Assembly (NCBI GenBank): GCA_964626565.1
Contig: CAZVFX010000180.1
Span: 1-11,016, forward strand
Reading direction: 5' to 3'
Length of the DNA: 11,016 bases
Source: CAZVFX01 sp964626565
GTDB lineage: Bacteria; Myxococcota_A; UBA9042; CAIXZC01
Shown: piece by piece, positions 1 to 7,657 of the stretch
Numbering within the stretch: the first letter of the stretch is position 1
Layout: every line of letters starts with the position of its first letter
Notes under the pieces: model-generated
The model's input: the letters and a program-made list of their open reading frames with translations, nothing else
The model's database searches: none
What the model was told of the DNA's origin: nothing
Made by a program: the position numbers and the translations under genes

Positions 1-23
1 CCCTTGGGGACGCAAAGAAAGAA

Positions 24-54
24 GGGGCACGCTTCACCGCGTGCCCCTTTTTTT
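24..54 (+). terminator. Strong intrinsic terminator, probably bidirectional
   Basis: A perfect 9-bp GC-rich stem (GGGGCACGC 24-32, GCGTGCCCC 39-47) closes a 6-nt loop and is followed directly by seven T (48-54). This is a textbook rho-independent terminator for a rightward gene that ends before the window. Read on the minus strand, the same stem is followed by a T-rich tract (TTCTTTCTTT), so it can also stop the leftward transcript of the protease that ends at 142. A second small dyad (GCGGCT 71-76 / AGCCGC 80-85) lies between it and that stop codon. Confidence 0.9.
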
Positions 55-141
55 GTTTACCCAGAGCGCCGCGGCTTCCAGCCGCAAGTCGAAGGGCTGG
101 TGACCATCGTCTACATATCCGGTCGTCAGTGACAGGGGAAG

Positions 142-2283
142 TTAGATCGGCTCCACCGGCTCCAACCCCAGTTCGGCCTCAACTTCCTCGGCCAGTTCGA
201 CCAGCTTGCCCAGGGCGAAGTAGTAGGCGTCGTAAGTACGGTCCAGGAACTCGTCAGCGGCAAGGGCGACTGCCGGGGGCTCCAGCGATTCGGGGAAATC
301 GGCCAGGACCGAATCGGCCAGGTTGTCACTGTCCGACAGGTCGCCGTAAGGGTGGTCCAGGAGCGCAAACTCCCGCTCCAGGCTCCTCATATGTTCGTCT
401 ATCGCTGTGGCAAGAGTTACTCCCATGTCCGCGCCGGGACCATAAGGGATGAGAGCTTCCGCATTCTCCACCAGCATCCTCAGCTTCTCGAAGTCCCTCG
501 ACATGTTCCTCAGCCGGGACGAGAATCGTGCGAAGGAGGCGGTGAACTTCGCCCATCCGGCGGCTTGCTCCAGCCTGGCCGCCCGTTCGGCAATATCCGG
601 AGTCGCGGCCGGCGTGGCCAGGGCTGCCAGCGCTGCGCAGAGGCGCTCCAACGCGCGCCCGTCGTGGTCGGCCAGCGTTTCCTGAAGGCCGTCCAGTTCT
701 CGCTGCGCGGCCGCCTGAGACGACCGGAGAATCTCAATGCTGCTGCCGGGCAAACCCAGGGCAACCGGATCGAATTTCACCCGGGCCCGCGCCAGCGCCT
801 CTCCTCGTAATCCCACAGTCAGCTTGAGATACGCATCGTCAAAAAGCAGGGCCGACGCGTACGCAGCTTCCAGGTTCGTCTCGAATTCGGCCCTGGCCTT
901 GCGCACCCGGCCGACCGCGGTCTTGGGAATCGCTGCAGGTTTCTCGGGCGGCGGCGGCACCACCAGGGGCCTTAGCGCGTTGAGAGTGTCGGCCCCGAAA
1001 CGCACCAGCGCATTGCGCGCTTCAACAACGGCCTGCAGCTTGTCGACATAGTAAGAAGCCGGGACCAGCCCGTGCCGGGGCACCGGCAGTTCGAGGACAT
1101 CTTCGTAGTGAGTCAATGTCACCTGCTTGCACAGGCCTTCGAAGTCGTTGAGCAGTTCGGATGCCGGGGCCGATGCCTGGTACGCAGGCGCCGCCTCAGC
1201 CGCGCGGGCCGCGGCCACCCGTTCCCCTGCCGAGGGGTGGGTGTCTATGGTCCGGCTCGGTGCAGATAGCAGATGGTGCTCAAGCTCGTCCAGAGCTGCG
1301 GGAGGTGCGGCCTGGTGGGCGGCCAGAATCAGAGGATTAAGATCGTCGGGAATCTTGTCGCGTTTAAACGCCCGCTCCAAGGACTGGTGGGAGCCCTGGG
1401 CAGCCAGGGTCATGGCGGCCAGGGACGTCATGTTGCGGCAGAACGCGGCACTGCCGATCAGCCGGTAAACGTACCGGTCAGCATCGTACTCCATGCGTCG
1501 CATCAGCGAATAGCTGGCCAGGGTGCCGAGCCACATCAGAAGTCGCAGCAGCAGCCGCACAAACCAGACCAGCACGCGGCTCAAGCCGCACAGCACCATG
1601 GTGTACCAACTCCCCTCCCTGCTGTATAGCTCCAGCGTCTCGTCCCACCGGTCGCGGCCGTAGGCAACTTGCGCGAACCATGAGTTGATGGAACAGACAA
1701 TCCACGTCAGCGCCATGCCTCCCCTTTGCCCGAAGTGGCCGAATTCATGCGCCAGCACGCCGGCGAGGTCGGAGCCGGCCATCCCGCTAAGGAGGGGAGT
1801 TCCCACAGTCAGCACCAGGCGGCGGCGCAGTATTCCGAGCCAGCCCCCTTCGAAACCTGCAGCCGCGTTGACGTCAAGGTTGACCTGGATTCTGTGGGGC
1901 TTCGGAGCGCCCAGCAGATTGCACAGCCGGTTGACAAAGTCAAAGAACTCCGGTTGAGTTGCCGGGTTGAGGCGGATCTGTCCGGGCAATTCCTCGCGTC
2001 GAGCAACAAGGGGTTTCAACAAAAACAGCAAGACAATGCCGCCGAGCAGCGCAGGAGCGACCGTAAACAGGGCGGTGGCGCCGGCCCCTGACAGCTCCAT
2101 CGAGGTCAGGCCAACGGTGTAGTGCAAGTAGAGGACCCACACCACAGTTCCCAGGAGGCAAAGATAGATGGCGGGAAGAGCCACCATGATCAGAGCCACC
2201 GGAAGGAGCGCGAGCCGGTAGGCCCAGGACCGGGCAGGCCTGTCGAAGTTGGCGGGTAGGGCGTCGATAATATTATGTATCAA
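142..2283 (-). CDS. M48-family integral-membrane zinc metalloprotease
   Basis: This encodes about 713 residues, an M48 (HtpX/Ste24-like) metallopeptidase. The zinc motif HEFGH is at residues 179-183. The third ligand is E265 in the sequence EYDADRY, with D269 also matching the family. A THPS..ERV motif typical of the end of the M48 domain is near 348-356. Hydrophobic segments lie at about 14-43 and 71-89, before the catalytic part, and at about 230-261, as in inner-membrane HtpX-type enzymes. No cleavable signal is seen. The C-terminal 350 residues are long, charged and mostly helical, larger than in HtpX, with no recognised domain. An open frame continues upstream to 2493, but that stretch is Arg-rich shadow of the overlapping lipoprotein gene. 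I chose TTG at 2283, which overlaps the lipoprotein stop (TTGA); the next in-frame GTG would cut into the first membrane helix. Family assignment is secure, the start less so. Role in membrane-protein quality control or processing is known for the family; its substrate here is unknown. Confidence 0.9.
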   Translation of the reverse strand: MIHNIIDALPANFDRPARSWAYRLALLPVALIMVALPAIYLCLLGTVVWVLYLHYTVGLTSMELSGAGATALFTVAPALLGGIVLLFLLKPLVARREELPGQIRLNPATQPEFFDFVNRLCNLLGAPKPHRIQVNLDVNAAAGFEGGWLGILRRRLVLTVGTPLLSGMAGSDLAGVLAHEFGHFGQRGGMALTWIVCSINSWFAQVAYGRDRWDETLELYSREGSWYTMVLCGLSRVLVWFVRLLLRLLMWLGTLASYSLMRRMEYDADRYVYRLIGSAAFCRNMTSLAAMTLAAQGSHQSLERAFKRDKIPDDLNPLILAAHQAAPPAALDELEHHLLSAPSRTIDTHPSAGERVAAARAAEAAPAYQASAPASELLNDFEGLCKQVTLTHYEDVLELPVPRHGLVPASYYVDKLQAVVEARNALVRFGADTLNALRPLVVPPPPEKPAAIPKTAVGRVRKARAEFETNLEAAYASALLFDDAYLKLTVGLRGEALARARVKFDPVALGLPGSSIEILRSSQAAAQRELDGLQETLADHDGRALERLCAALAALATPAATPDIAERAARLEQAAGWAKFTASFARFSSRLRNMSRDFEKLRMLVENAEALIPYGPGADMGVTLATAIDEHMRSLEREFALLDHPYGDLSDSDNLADSVLADFPESLEPPAVALAADEFLDRTYDAYYFALGKLVELAEEVEAELGLEPVEPI

Positions 2284-2300
2284 TCGAGGAAATTCCCCTT
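2280..2300 (-). promoter_or_regulatory. TTGA stop-start overlap (translational coupling)
   Basis: On the minus strand the lipoprotein stop TGA (2282-2280) shares bases with a TTG start (2283-2281) for the protease. A purine stretch AAGGGG lies upstream but with a wide spacing of 11 nt, so independent initiation looks weak. The protease is therefore probably translated by ribosomes finishing the lipoprotein. There is no terminator or gap between the two genes. Confidence 0.55.
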
Positions 2301-5300
2301 GATCGACCCGCACCAGCCGGGAGCTACGACGTCCCCGACCTTGTAGTAGGGCCCGCAATGGCCGTTGGGGTGGTTGTCCCAGTGCCAGTGAATGGAGCCG
2401 CCGTAACCGCCCCCGCCGCACTGTCCGTACTGCTGGTTCTGGTAGCCGCCTGTAATGACACAGCAGCTCCCAACTCCGAAGTGGGACTCGCACGCCTTCT
2501 TGGCCTTGGTCTGCGTCGAGTCACCCCCGCTGTAGCAGTAGTATTTGTTCTGGCCCAGGCCGTTCTCCTTGGTGAGGTTGCCGCCTCCCGGGTTGCCGCA
2601 GACAGGCTCGTTCTGGCAGCCGGCGTCGCATCCGTCGCCACCATTCAGGTTGCCGTCGTCGCACTCTTCCCCCGCCTCCACCTGGCCGTTACCGCAGCAG
2701 GGGGAAATGGGAGCGTACACGCACCCCGACAGCGGATTGCAGCTATCGTTGGTGCACTGATCGCCGTCGTTGCAGGTGAGCGCAGCACCGGGTATGCAAG
2801 CTCCGTCCTGGCACTTGTCGTCCACAGTGCAGGTGTTGAGGTCGCTGCAATCGGTGCCCGTCAGGTCGGCGTGCACGCAACCCTGGTCCGGGTTGCACGC
2901 ATCGTTGGTGCACTCGTTGTCGTCCTCACAGTTCAACTGGTCGCCCGGCACGCAGACTCCCCCCTGGCACTGATCGTTGGACGTGCACGCGTTTTCGTCG
3001 GTGCAGGGGTTATCGTTGTTGATGTTCTGGCAGCCTACCAACGGGTTGCAACTGTCGGAAGTACACAGGTTGCCGTCATTGCAGTCCAGCACCTGGCCCA
3101 GGCACAGTGCGTTCAAGCAGGTATCATCCACCGTGCAGGCGTTCCCGTCGTTACACAGGGCCGCGTTGGCCGTGTGGAGGCATCCGGCAACCGGGTCGCA
3201 GGAGTCATCGGTGCACGGATTCTCGTCGTCGCACGACAGGTCGCCCGTGCCCTTGCACACCCCCAACTGGCACATATCACCGGTGGTGCAGACATCTTCG
3301 TCATCGCAGGGGGCGGCGTTGACCACGTGGGTGCAGCCATCAGCGGGGCTGCACAGGTCGTTGGTGCACACATCCCCATCGTCACAGTCGGTGGAAACTC
3401 CTCCCAGACAGGCCCCGCCGGAGCAGTGGTCCTGTTCAGTGCACGCGTTCTGGTCGTCGCATTCAGCCTCATTGGGCTCGAACTGGCAACCCTTGTACGC
3501 CTCGCACGCATCATCGGTGCAGACGTTGTTGTCGTTGCACACAACGGGCAGTCCGGCCTGGCACTCGCCGTCCGCACAAGCGTCGTTCAGCGTGCAAACG
3601 TCGCCATCGGAGCAGGGCCCGTCTTTGGGCTCATGCTGGCATCCGATGACCGGATGGCAAGAGTCCACCGTACATGGATTATCGTCGTCGCAGGTGATGA
3701 GCGTACCTTTGCACGCGCCGCCGTCGCACTGATCATTGTCGGTGCACAGGCTGTTGTCGTCGCACCCGTCATCGTTGGGGGAGAACTTGCACCCTTCGCC
3801 GGGGTCACAACTGTCGTCGGTACAGATGTTGCCGTCATCACAAACCAGCGGGGCGCCGGGAACGCAGACTCCCGAGCCACACTGATCCCCCTGCGTGCAG
3901 ATATTGCCGTCTGTGCAGGGTGACGAGTTGACCGAGTGGCTGCAGCCTATCAACGGCTGGCAGAAATCGTCGGTACACGGGTTGTCATCGTCGCAGTCTG
4001 CGCCCGTTGTGCTGACACACATGCCGCCGGAACAGAAGTCGTCTTCGGTGCACGGATCGCCGTCGTCACAAGCGGCTGAGCTGTTGGAGTGGGCGCAGCC
4101 CACCAGCGGTATGCACTGGTCGTCGGTGCACGGGTTTTCGTCGTCGCAGTTCAGCTCCGGTCCCGGGACGCACACTCCCGCGACGCAGGAGTCCTCCTGG
4201 GTGCATTTGTTGTTGTCGTCGCACGGGTTGGTGTTGAACCCCGACTGGCAACCGGTGAGCGGATGGCAGGTATCATCGGTGCAAATGTTGTTGTCGTTGC
4301 AATCCAGCGGTGAGCCCGCCTTGCACGTGGCGCCTTCGCACTGGTCGTTCTCCGTACACGCATTACCGTCGTCACAAGGTTCGACGTTGGGAACGAACTG
4401 GCAGCCTGAACCGGGCTGGCAGAAGTCATCGGTACAGGGGTTTCCGTCGTTACACGAAAGGGTATTGCCCGTCACACACTCACCGGCATCGCAATGCTCG
4501 CCGGTGGTGCACGCATCGCTGTCGTCGCAAGAGGTGCCATCGGCAAGGGGATAGTCAATGCACTCACCGGTGTCGGGTTCGCACCCGGTTTCCGTACAGG
4601 CCGTACCTCCGCTGGGCCCTTCCTGGCACTGGACTATCGTACCCGGATTGACCGCGCACACAAAAGGAGTGCCTGTCTTGTCGCAATAAAGAGTACCGTT
4701 ACACGCGTCGCCGTCTTCGAGCGCAACGCAATCGAAGTCGGTCTGGCAGTCGCAATCTACCCCGGTCCCGATACACTCGGTGTCGCTGCAGTGGTCGCCC
4801 ACAGTGCACGGATTAGTGTCGTCACAGGGCAGGGTGTTGGCCTCGAACTGGCAGCCCGAATCGCCGCTGCATTCGTCGTCGGTGCACGGGTTGCCGTCGT
4901 CGCAGACTACCGGGGTGCCGACGCACTCACCGTCTTCGCAATGATCAGTAATCGTGCAGGGGGCCGAGTCTTCGCAGGTTGTGCCGCTCAGCGGCTCGTT
5001 GACGCAACCGTCCGCGGTGCATTCGTCAGCGGTGCAGTCGTTGTTATCGTCGCAATCCGCATCGTCCACGATCCCATCGCAATTGTCGTCTTGACCGTTG
5101 CAGATTTCCGCACCCGGGGTAGCCGCATCGCACATGGCCAGGCCGTCTGCGGTGCAAGTGCGCTGGCCGGCGCAAACTCCCCATTCGTTGCTGTTCTCGC
5201 AATAGGCGGTGAGGCCCAAACTCACGTACTTATCGGTGCAGTCACACACGCCGAGGAGGTTCATGCACTGCTTCACCGGTGCTCCACCAACGGTGTTCAC

Positions 5301-5864
5301 CTCTCCGCACTCAAATCCCTCGGGGCAGTCGGTGGAGAACTCGCACGGGGCGCCGCAGAAGTTGCCCTCTCCCGGATAAATGGCGCACACATCTTCCACG
5401 CCGCTGGGCGAAATACAGTCGCTGGAATCATGGCAGGGCCGGCACAGGTTGGCGAAGGGCGAAAGGCAGACCCACAATTCGTCCGGGCCAAAGCCGGCCG
5501 CCAGCTCGCATGACCAACCTTCCGGGCACTCTTCGATGCATCCGTCGGAGCATATACCCTCGCCCAGGTGCTCAACGCAATATCCCGACAGGCACTCGTC
5601 GTTGCCGGTGCAGGGCCAGCCGAAGCAGCCGGGCGCTTCCGGGCACTCGATGGGCTCGGCCGTATCCTCCTCAGCATCAGGCAGACGGCCGGCATCGCCG
5701 CCAACGTCGGGTTCGTCGATCGCTTCCGGCTCACTTCCCAACTCAGCCGCATCGCCGCCGAAGTGGATTTCTTTCTTGCCCACCGTACTCACGCCGCTAC
5801 CGCACGCCACTAGAAGCGCTGCAGCCAACCCCGCCGCAAATACCCTTGATAGAGTCATCTTCAT
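2280..5864 (-). CDS. Giant cysteine-rich repeat lipoprotein (CTDC/DUF4215-type)
   Basis: This encodes 1194 residues. A signal peptide (about 1-20) ends in lipobox LVAC with lipidated Cys21, followed by an acidic, Asp/Glu/Gly-rich linker to about residue 72. Residues 74-245 hold Cys-rich pieces of the 'PC....DCP.G..C' type. Residues 251-271 match the MopE-like putative metal-binding motif (CNGQDDNCDG). Residues 271-1048 contain 28 alternating half-repeats like the Dictyostelium CTDC family (C.D.N.CT.D.C). A single copy of the DUF4215/Myxococcus Cys-rich motif follows (C1057 to C1083, with EECDDGN and GDGC). Residues 1091-1194 form an unrecognised Cys-, Gly- and His-containing tail. Start ATG at 5864 has a good ribosome site. 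It is expected to be lipid-anchored and extracytoplasmic, stabilised by disulfides. Possible Ca2+ binding by the Asp/Asn-rich loops and an adhesive or structural surface role are inference. It is the first gene of a unit with the membrane protease. Confidence 0.93.
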   Translation of the reverse strand: MKMTLSRVFAAGLAAALLVACGSGVSTVGKKEIHFGGDAAELGSEPEAIDEPDVGGDAGRLPDAEEDTAEPIECPEAPGCFGWPCTGNDECLSGYCVEHLGEGICSDGCIEECPEGWSCELAAGFGPDELWVCLSPFANLCRPCHDSSDCISPSGVEDVCAIYPGEGNFCGAPCEFSTDCPEGFECGEVNTVGGAPVKQCMNLLGVCDCTDKYVSLGLTAYCENSNEWGVCAGQRTCTADGLAMCDAATPGAEICNGQDDNCDGIVDDADCDDNNDCTADECTADGCVNEPLSGTTCEDSAPCTITDHCEDGECVGTPVVCDDGNPCTDDECSGDSGCQFEANTLPCDDTNPCTVGDHCSDTECIGTGVDCDCQTDFDCVALEDGDACNGTLYCDKTGTPFVCAVNPGTIVQCQEGPSGGTACTETGCEPDTGECIDYPLADGTSCDDSDACTTGEHCDAGECVTGNTLSCNDGNPCTDDFCQPGSGCQFVPNVEPCDDGNACTENDQCEGATCKAGSPLDCNDNNICTDDTCHPLTGCQSGFNTNPCDDNNKCTQEDSCVAGVCVPGPELNCDDENPCTDDQCIPLVGCAHSNSSAACDDGDPCTEDDFCSGGMCVSTTGADCDDDNPCTDDFCQPLIGCSHSVNSSPCTDGNICTQGDQCGSGVCVPGAPLVCDDGNICTDDSCDPGEGCKFSPNDDGCDDNSLCTDNDQCDGGACKGTLITCDDDNPCTVDSCHPVIGCQHEPKDGPCSDGDVCTLNDACADGECQAGLPVVCNDNNVCTDDACEAYKGCQFEPNEAECDDQNACTEQDHCSGGACLGGVSTDCDDGDVCTNDLCSPADGCTHVVNAAPCDDEDVCTTGDMCQLGVCKGTGDLSCDDENPCTDDSCDPVAGCLHTANAALCNDGNACTVDDTCLNALCLGQVLDCNDGNLCTSDSCNPLVGCQNINNDNPCTDENACTSNDQCQGGVCVPGDQLNCEDDNECTNDACNPDQGCVHADLTGTDCSDLNTCTVDDKCQDGACIPGAALTCNDGDQCTNDSCNPLSGCVYAPISPCCGNGQVEAGEECDDGNLNGGDGCDAGCQNEPVCGNPGGGNLTKENGLGQNKYYCYSGGDSTQTKAKKACESHFGVGSCCVITGGYQNQQYGQCGGGGYGGSIHWHWDNHPNGHCGPYYKVGDVVAPGWCGSIKGNFLD
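2721..5054 (-). repeat. Tandem coding array, 28 Cys-rich half-repeats (~153-bp period)
   Basis: Within the giant lipoprotein, two half-repeats alternate. Type A has Cys spacing x5-x4-x5 (for example starting at residues 321, 471, 522, 573, 624, 675, 725, 776, 827, 878, 928, 979 and 1031; the first, at 271, has x5-x4-x4). Type B has spacing x5-x5-x4 (297, 347, 446, 497, 548, 599, 650, 701, 751, 802, 853, 904, 954, 1006). A full A+B unit is about 51 residues. There are 14 of each, with four Cys per half-repeat, so about 112 Cys. Residues 371-445 interrupt the array. At DNA level units have diverged but keep recurrent words such as TCGTCGGTGCACGG on the plus strand. Confidence 0.9.
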
Positions 5865-5868
5865 CGTC

Positions 5869-5874
5869 TCTCCT
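5869..5874 (-). promoter_or_regulatory. Ribosome binding site of the giant lipoprotein
   Basis: On the minus strand AGGAGA lies four bases before the ATG at 5864 (GAGGAGAGACG-ATG). It supports that start over the second Met two codons later. Confidence 0.75.
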
Positions 5875-5912
5875 CACGCCCACTCGGACTTAACATAACA
5901 TAAGACGCTGCC

Positions 5913-5941
5913 ATATTACCCGATACGCCCGCGCACGCCAA
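5913..5941 (-). promoter_or_regulatory. Candidate sigma70-type promoter for the lipoprotein-protease unit
   Basis: Read on the minus strand, a -35-like TTGGCG (5941-5936) is separated by exactly 17 nt from a -10-like TAATAT (5918-5913). The predicted leader is about 45 nt and includes a TTATGTTATGTTAAG direct repeat before the ribosome site. It is the best match in the divergent gap; evidence is by motif only. Confidence 0.45.
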
Positions 5942-5979
5942 ATTCTCAATTAGTGCCGATGCACCTGGCGAAGACGCAC

Positions 5980-5990
5980 CGCCTCAGGCG
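5980..5990. promoter_or_regulatory. Candidate operator dyad between divergent promoters
   Basis: CGCCT-C-AGGCG is a perfect 5+1+5 palindrome. It lies about 40 bp upstream of both the leftward and the rightward candidate -35 elements, the place where a shared regulator could bind. Short palindromes of this size occur by chance in GC-rich DNA, so this is a weak call. Confidence 0.2.
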
Positions 5991-6019
5991 CTGTCATCGC
6001 ATAAAACCTGCCGGTTCCC

Positions 6020-6048
6020 TTGTGTCGGGCCGGGAGTTTGGCTACAAT
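6020..6048 (+). promoter_or_regulatory. Candidate sigma70-type promoter, 496-residue lipoprotein
   Basis: A -35-like TTGTGT (6020-6025) is 17 nt from a -10-like TACAAT (6043-6048), leaving 31 nt to the ATG. The -10 and its flanks (GTTTGGCTACAATGAA, 6036-6051) recur ahead of the next gene at 7965-7980, which greatly strengthens the call. The shared element is described as a finding. Confidence 0.65.
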
Positions 6049-6069
6049 GAAGGCGGACTAAGCCCCGAC

Positions 6070-6074
6070 AGGAG
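6070..6074 (+). promoter_or_regulatory. Ribosome binding site of the 496-residue lipoprotein
   Basis: AGGAG lies 5 nt before the ATG at 6080. It sits inside a CCCCGACAGGAGTC block that is identical in front of the gene at 8007. Confidence 0.8.
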
Positions 6075-6079
6075 TCGTC

Positions 6080-7570
6080 ATGAATATCCGCTTGAGTGGG
6101 CCGGGTTTCGCGCATCGTGCCCGGAGCGACAGGTGTTTGTGGTTCGGCCTCGTCCTGGTTGCGTCCCTGTTCCTGACCGCATCCTGCGCGAAGAAGATGC
6201 AAGGCAACGAATGCGACGACGGAAATGACGAGAACTGGGACGGCTGTAATTCCGGATTGATCTCGGAGTATCGGGTGCACCCCGAGCCCGGACGAGGGCG
6301 GATGCACCCTGTGCTGGCCGTGCTTGCTTCCGGCGAGTTCCTCGTTGCCTGGGACGAGGCCGGCATAGGGGCTCAGGCCTTTGCTGCCGACGGCCAGCGG
6401 GCAGGAGAACCGATCGTGCTTCCGTCTCGCCGCGGCCAACTCATTGGTGCCGCATCGCTGGGCGACCGCTATCTTCTGGTGTGGCCCGGCCAGCTCCCGC
6501 CCCAGACTGGCGAGTCCGACGACCATCAGTCCACACGGTTCCTGCTCAAGGAAGAGGAAAAGCGGGCCGAAGCAGCCCTCCAGAATTGCAAGAGCAGGCA
6601 GCCGGACAATTGGATAAGCCGCTGTAGGGGCGAGAGACGCGCTCTGGACGTCGCTCGAAAGGCGGGGCCTCTCGTCGCCACCGTTGTTAGTGGGGGCGGT
6701 GCCGTCGAGTTCGACGAACCTGTTTCCATCGTGCAAAACGCGGACTTGGATTTCCGTCCTGTGGTGGAAGGGGGAATCGATCGCGCTGCAATCGCCTGGG
6801 GAGGGTCTGTCCCTGGCCGTGCGGCAGACCTCACTTCAGCGTGTTTTGCCATGGTCATCAGGGCAGGAAGTTTGCGTACCTTCGAGCCCGTGCGCCTGCA
6901 CGTTGGCGCCGCCGGTTCCTGCGACCATGTCGGGCTTGCCTGGCTGCAGAACGGTAAGTTGCTCGCAGTCTGGGGTGGGTCAGCCATGAACGCTCTACAT
7001 GCTGACGCCGCGAAGCAACGGGTTCTGGGGCGCGTCTTGACTGAGGAGGGGAGTCCGCTCGGAGACGTGCTCGAACTTGCCGTCGGCGGCGAACCGTCCG
7101 TTGTCGCCTTGCAAGGCGGCGGTTTTGCTCTGGCCTGGCATCAGGCCCCGCAAAGGGAAGGGGCCCCCTGGACCGCCGAGGCGCAACTGTTCGATGCCGA
7201 CGGCGACCGCGTGGGCGGGCAGTTCCAAATCGGACCCTACTCGAAAACTCCTAACTTCTTCGGCGGGCCATTACTGGCTCGCCTCAATGACGGAACCCTC
7301 GCAGCAGTATACCTTACCGAAACCCCGGACCCTTCCGGTCCCTTCGACAACGACATCCACTTCAGGCTCTTCACCCCCGAAGGCAAACCAAGCACGAAAT
7401 CGGCCGCGCCTCATTTGCACCTGGCAGGCAATCACGAGTGGCCCGCACTGGCAGTGCTGCCCAACGGCGATTTCATCGTCGCCTGGGGAGCGTACAACAC
7501 TGGCGTAGCCAGCGACATATTCATGCAGCGGGTCAGTTCGGCGGGCAAGCGGACGTACTGGTTCAAGTAG
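6080..7570 (+). CDS. Predicted lipoprotein with beta-strand (propeller-like) repeats
   Basis: This encodes 496 residues of unknown specific function. A long N-region with several Arg is followed by a hydrophobic core (about 19-33) and a lipobox-like LTASC, with Cys36 as the likely lipidation site. Next comes a shortened DUF4215-like motif (ECDDGN at 44-49, DGC at 54-56), lacking the usual leading CGNG and final Cys. The body has recurring '.P.LAVL..GEFLVAW' strands at about 76-91, 283-298, 338-353, 396-411 and 453-469. Most are followed by a 'Q.F...G....' strand, a pattern common in secreted repeat proteins that fold like propellers. Residues 153-195 are a charged, probably helical insertion with two Cys (170, 182). 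The protein ends with YWFK. The start is fixed by its ribosome site. It is divergent from the giant lipoprotein, with which it shares the ECDDGN-type motif. A surface location is inferred. Confidence 0.87.
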   Translation: MNIRLSGPGFAHRARSDRCLWFGLVLVASLFLTASCAKKMQGNECDDGNDENWDGCNSGLISEYRVHPEPGRGRMHPVLAVLASGEFLVAWDEAGIGAQAFAADGQRAGEPIVLPSRRGQLIGAASLGDRYLLVWPGQLPPQTGESDDHQSTRFLLKEEEKRAEAALQNCKSRQPDNWISRCRGERRALDVARKAGPLVATVVSGGGAVEFDEPVSIVQNADLDFRPVVEGGIDRAAIAWGGSVPGRAADLTSACFAMVIRAGSLRTFEPVRLHVGAAGSCDHVGLAWLQNGKLLAVWGGSAMNALHADAAKQRVLGRVLTEEGSPLGDVLELAVGGEPSVVALQGGGFALAWHQAPQREGAPWTAEAQLFDADGDRVGGQFQIGPYSKTPNFFGGPLLARLNDGTLAAVYLTETPDPSGPFDNDIHFRLFTPEGKPSTKSAAPHLHLAGNHEWPALAVLPNGDFIVAWGAYNTGVASDIFMQRVSSAGKRTYWFK

Positions 7571-7657
7571 CCGGAATGCCGGTCTCGGAGGGCATCGGAG
7601 CATGCTGCGCCTTGCGGTCAGGGCGCGGGTGCACCGGGAGAGGATGCGGAACAGAGG

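Noticed and set aside
2284..2493. N-terminal extension of the M48 protease to an ATG at 2493
   Set aside because: The extra 70 residues are Arg-rich, not family-like, and fully overlap the coding end of the lipoprotein; no ribosome site is seen.
2358..3923. A 521-codon open frame on the plus strand, opposite the Cys-rich repeats
   Set aside because: It is the antisense image of a repeat array whose period is a multiple of three, which keeps the opposite frame open. Its product is a monotonous Val/Ala-rich sequence with no ribosome site or known motif. The frames at 3895-4554 and 4494-5513 are the same effect.
2721..5054. CRISPR-like array suggested by regular short repeats
   Set aside because: The period is about 153 bp, lies in frame inside a coding sequence and encodes conserved Cys motifs; there are no unique spacers or cas genes.
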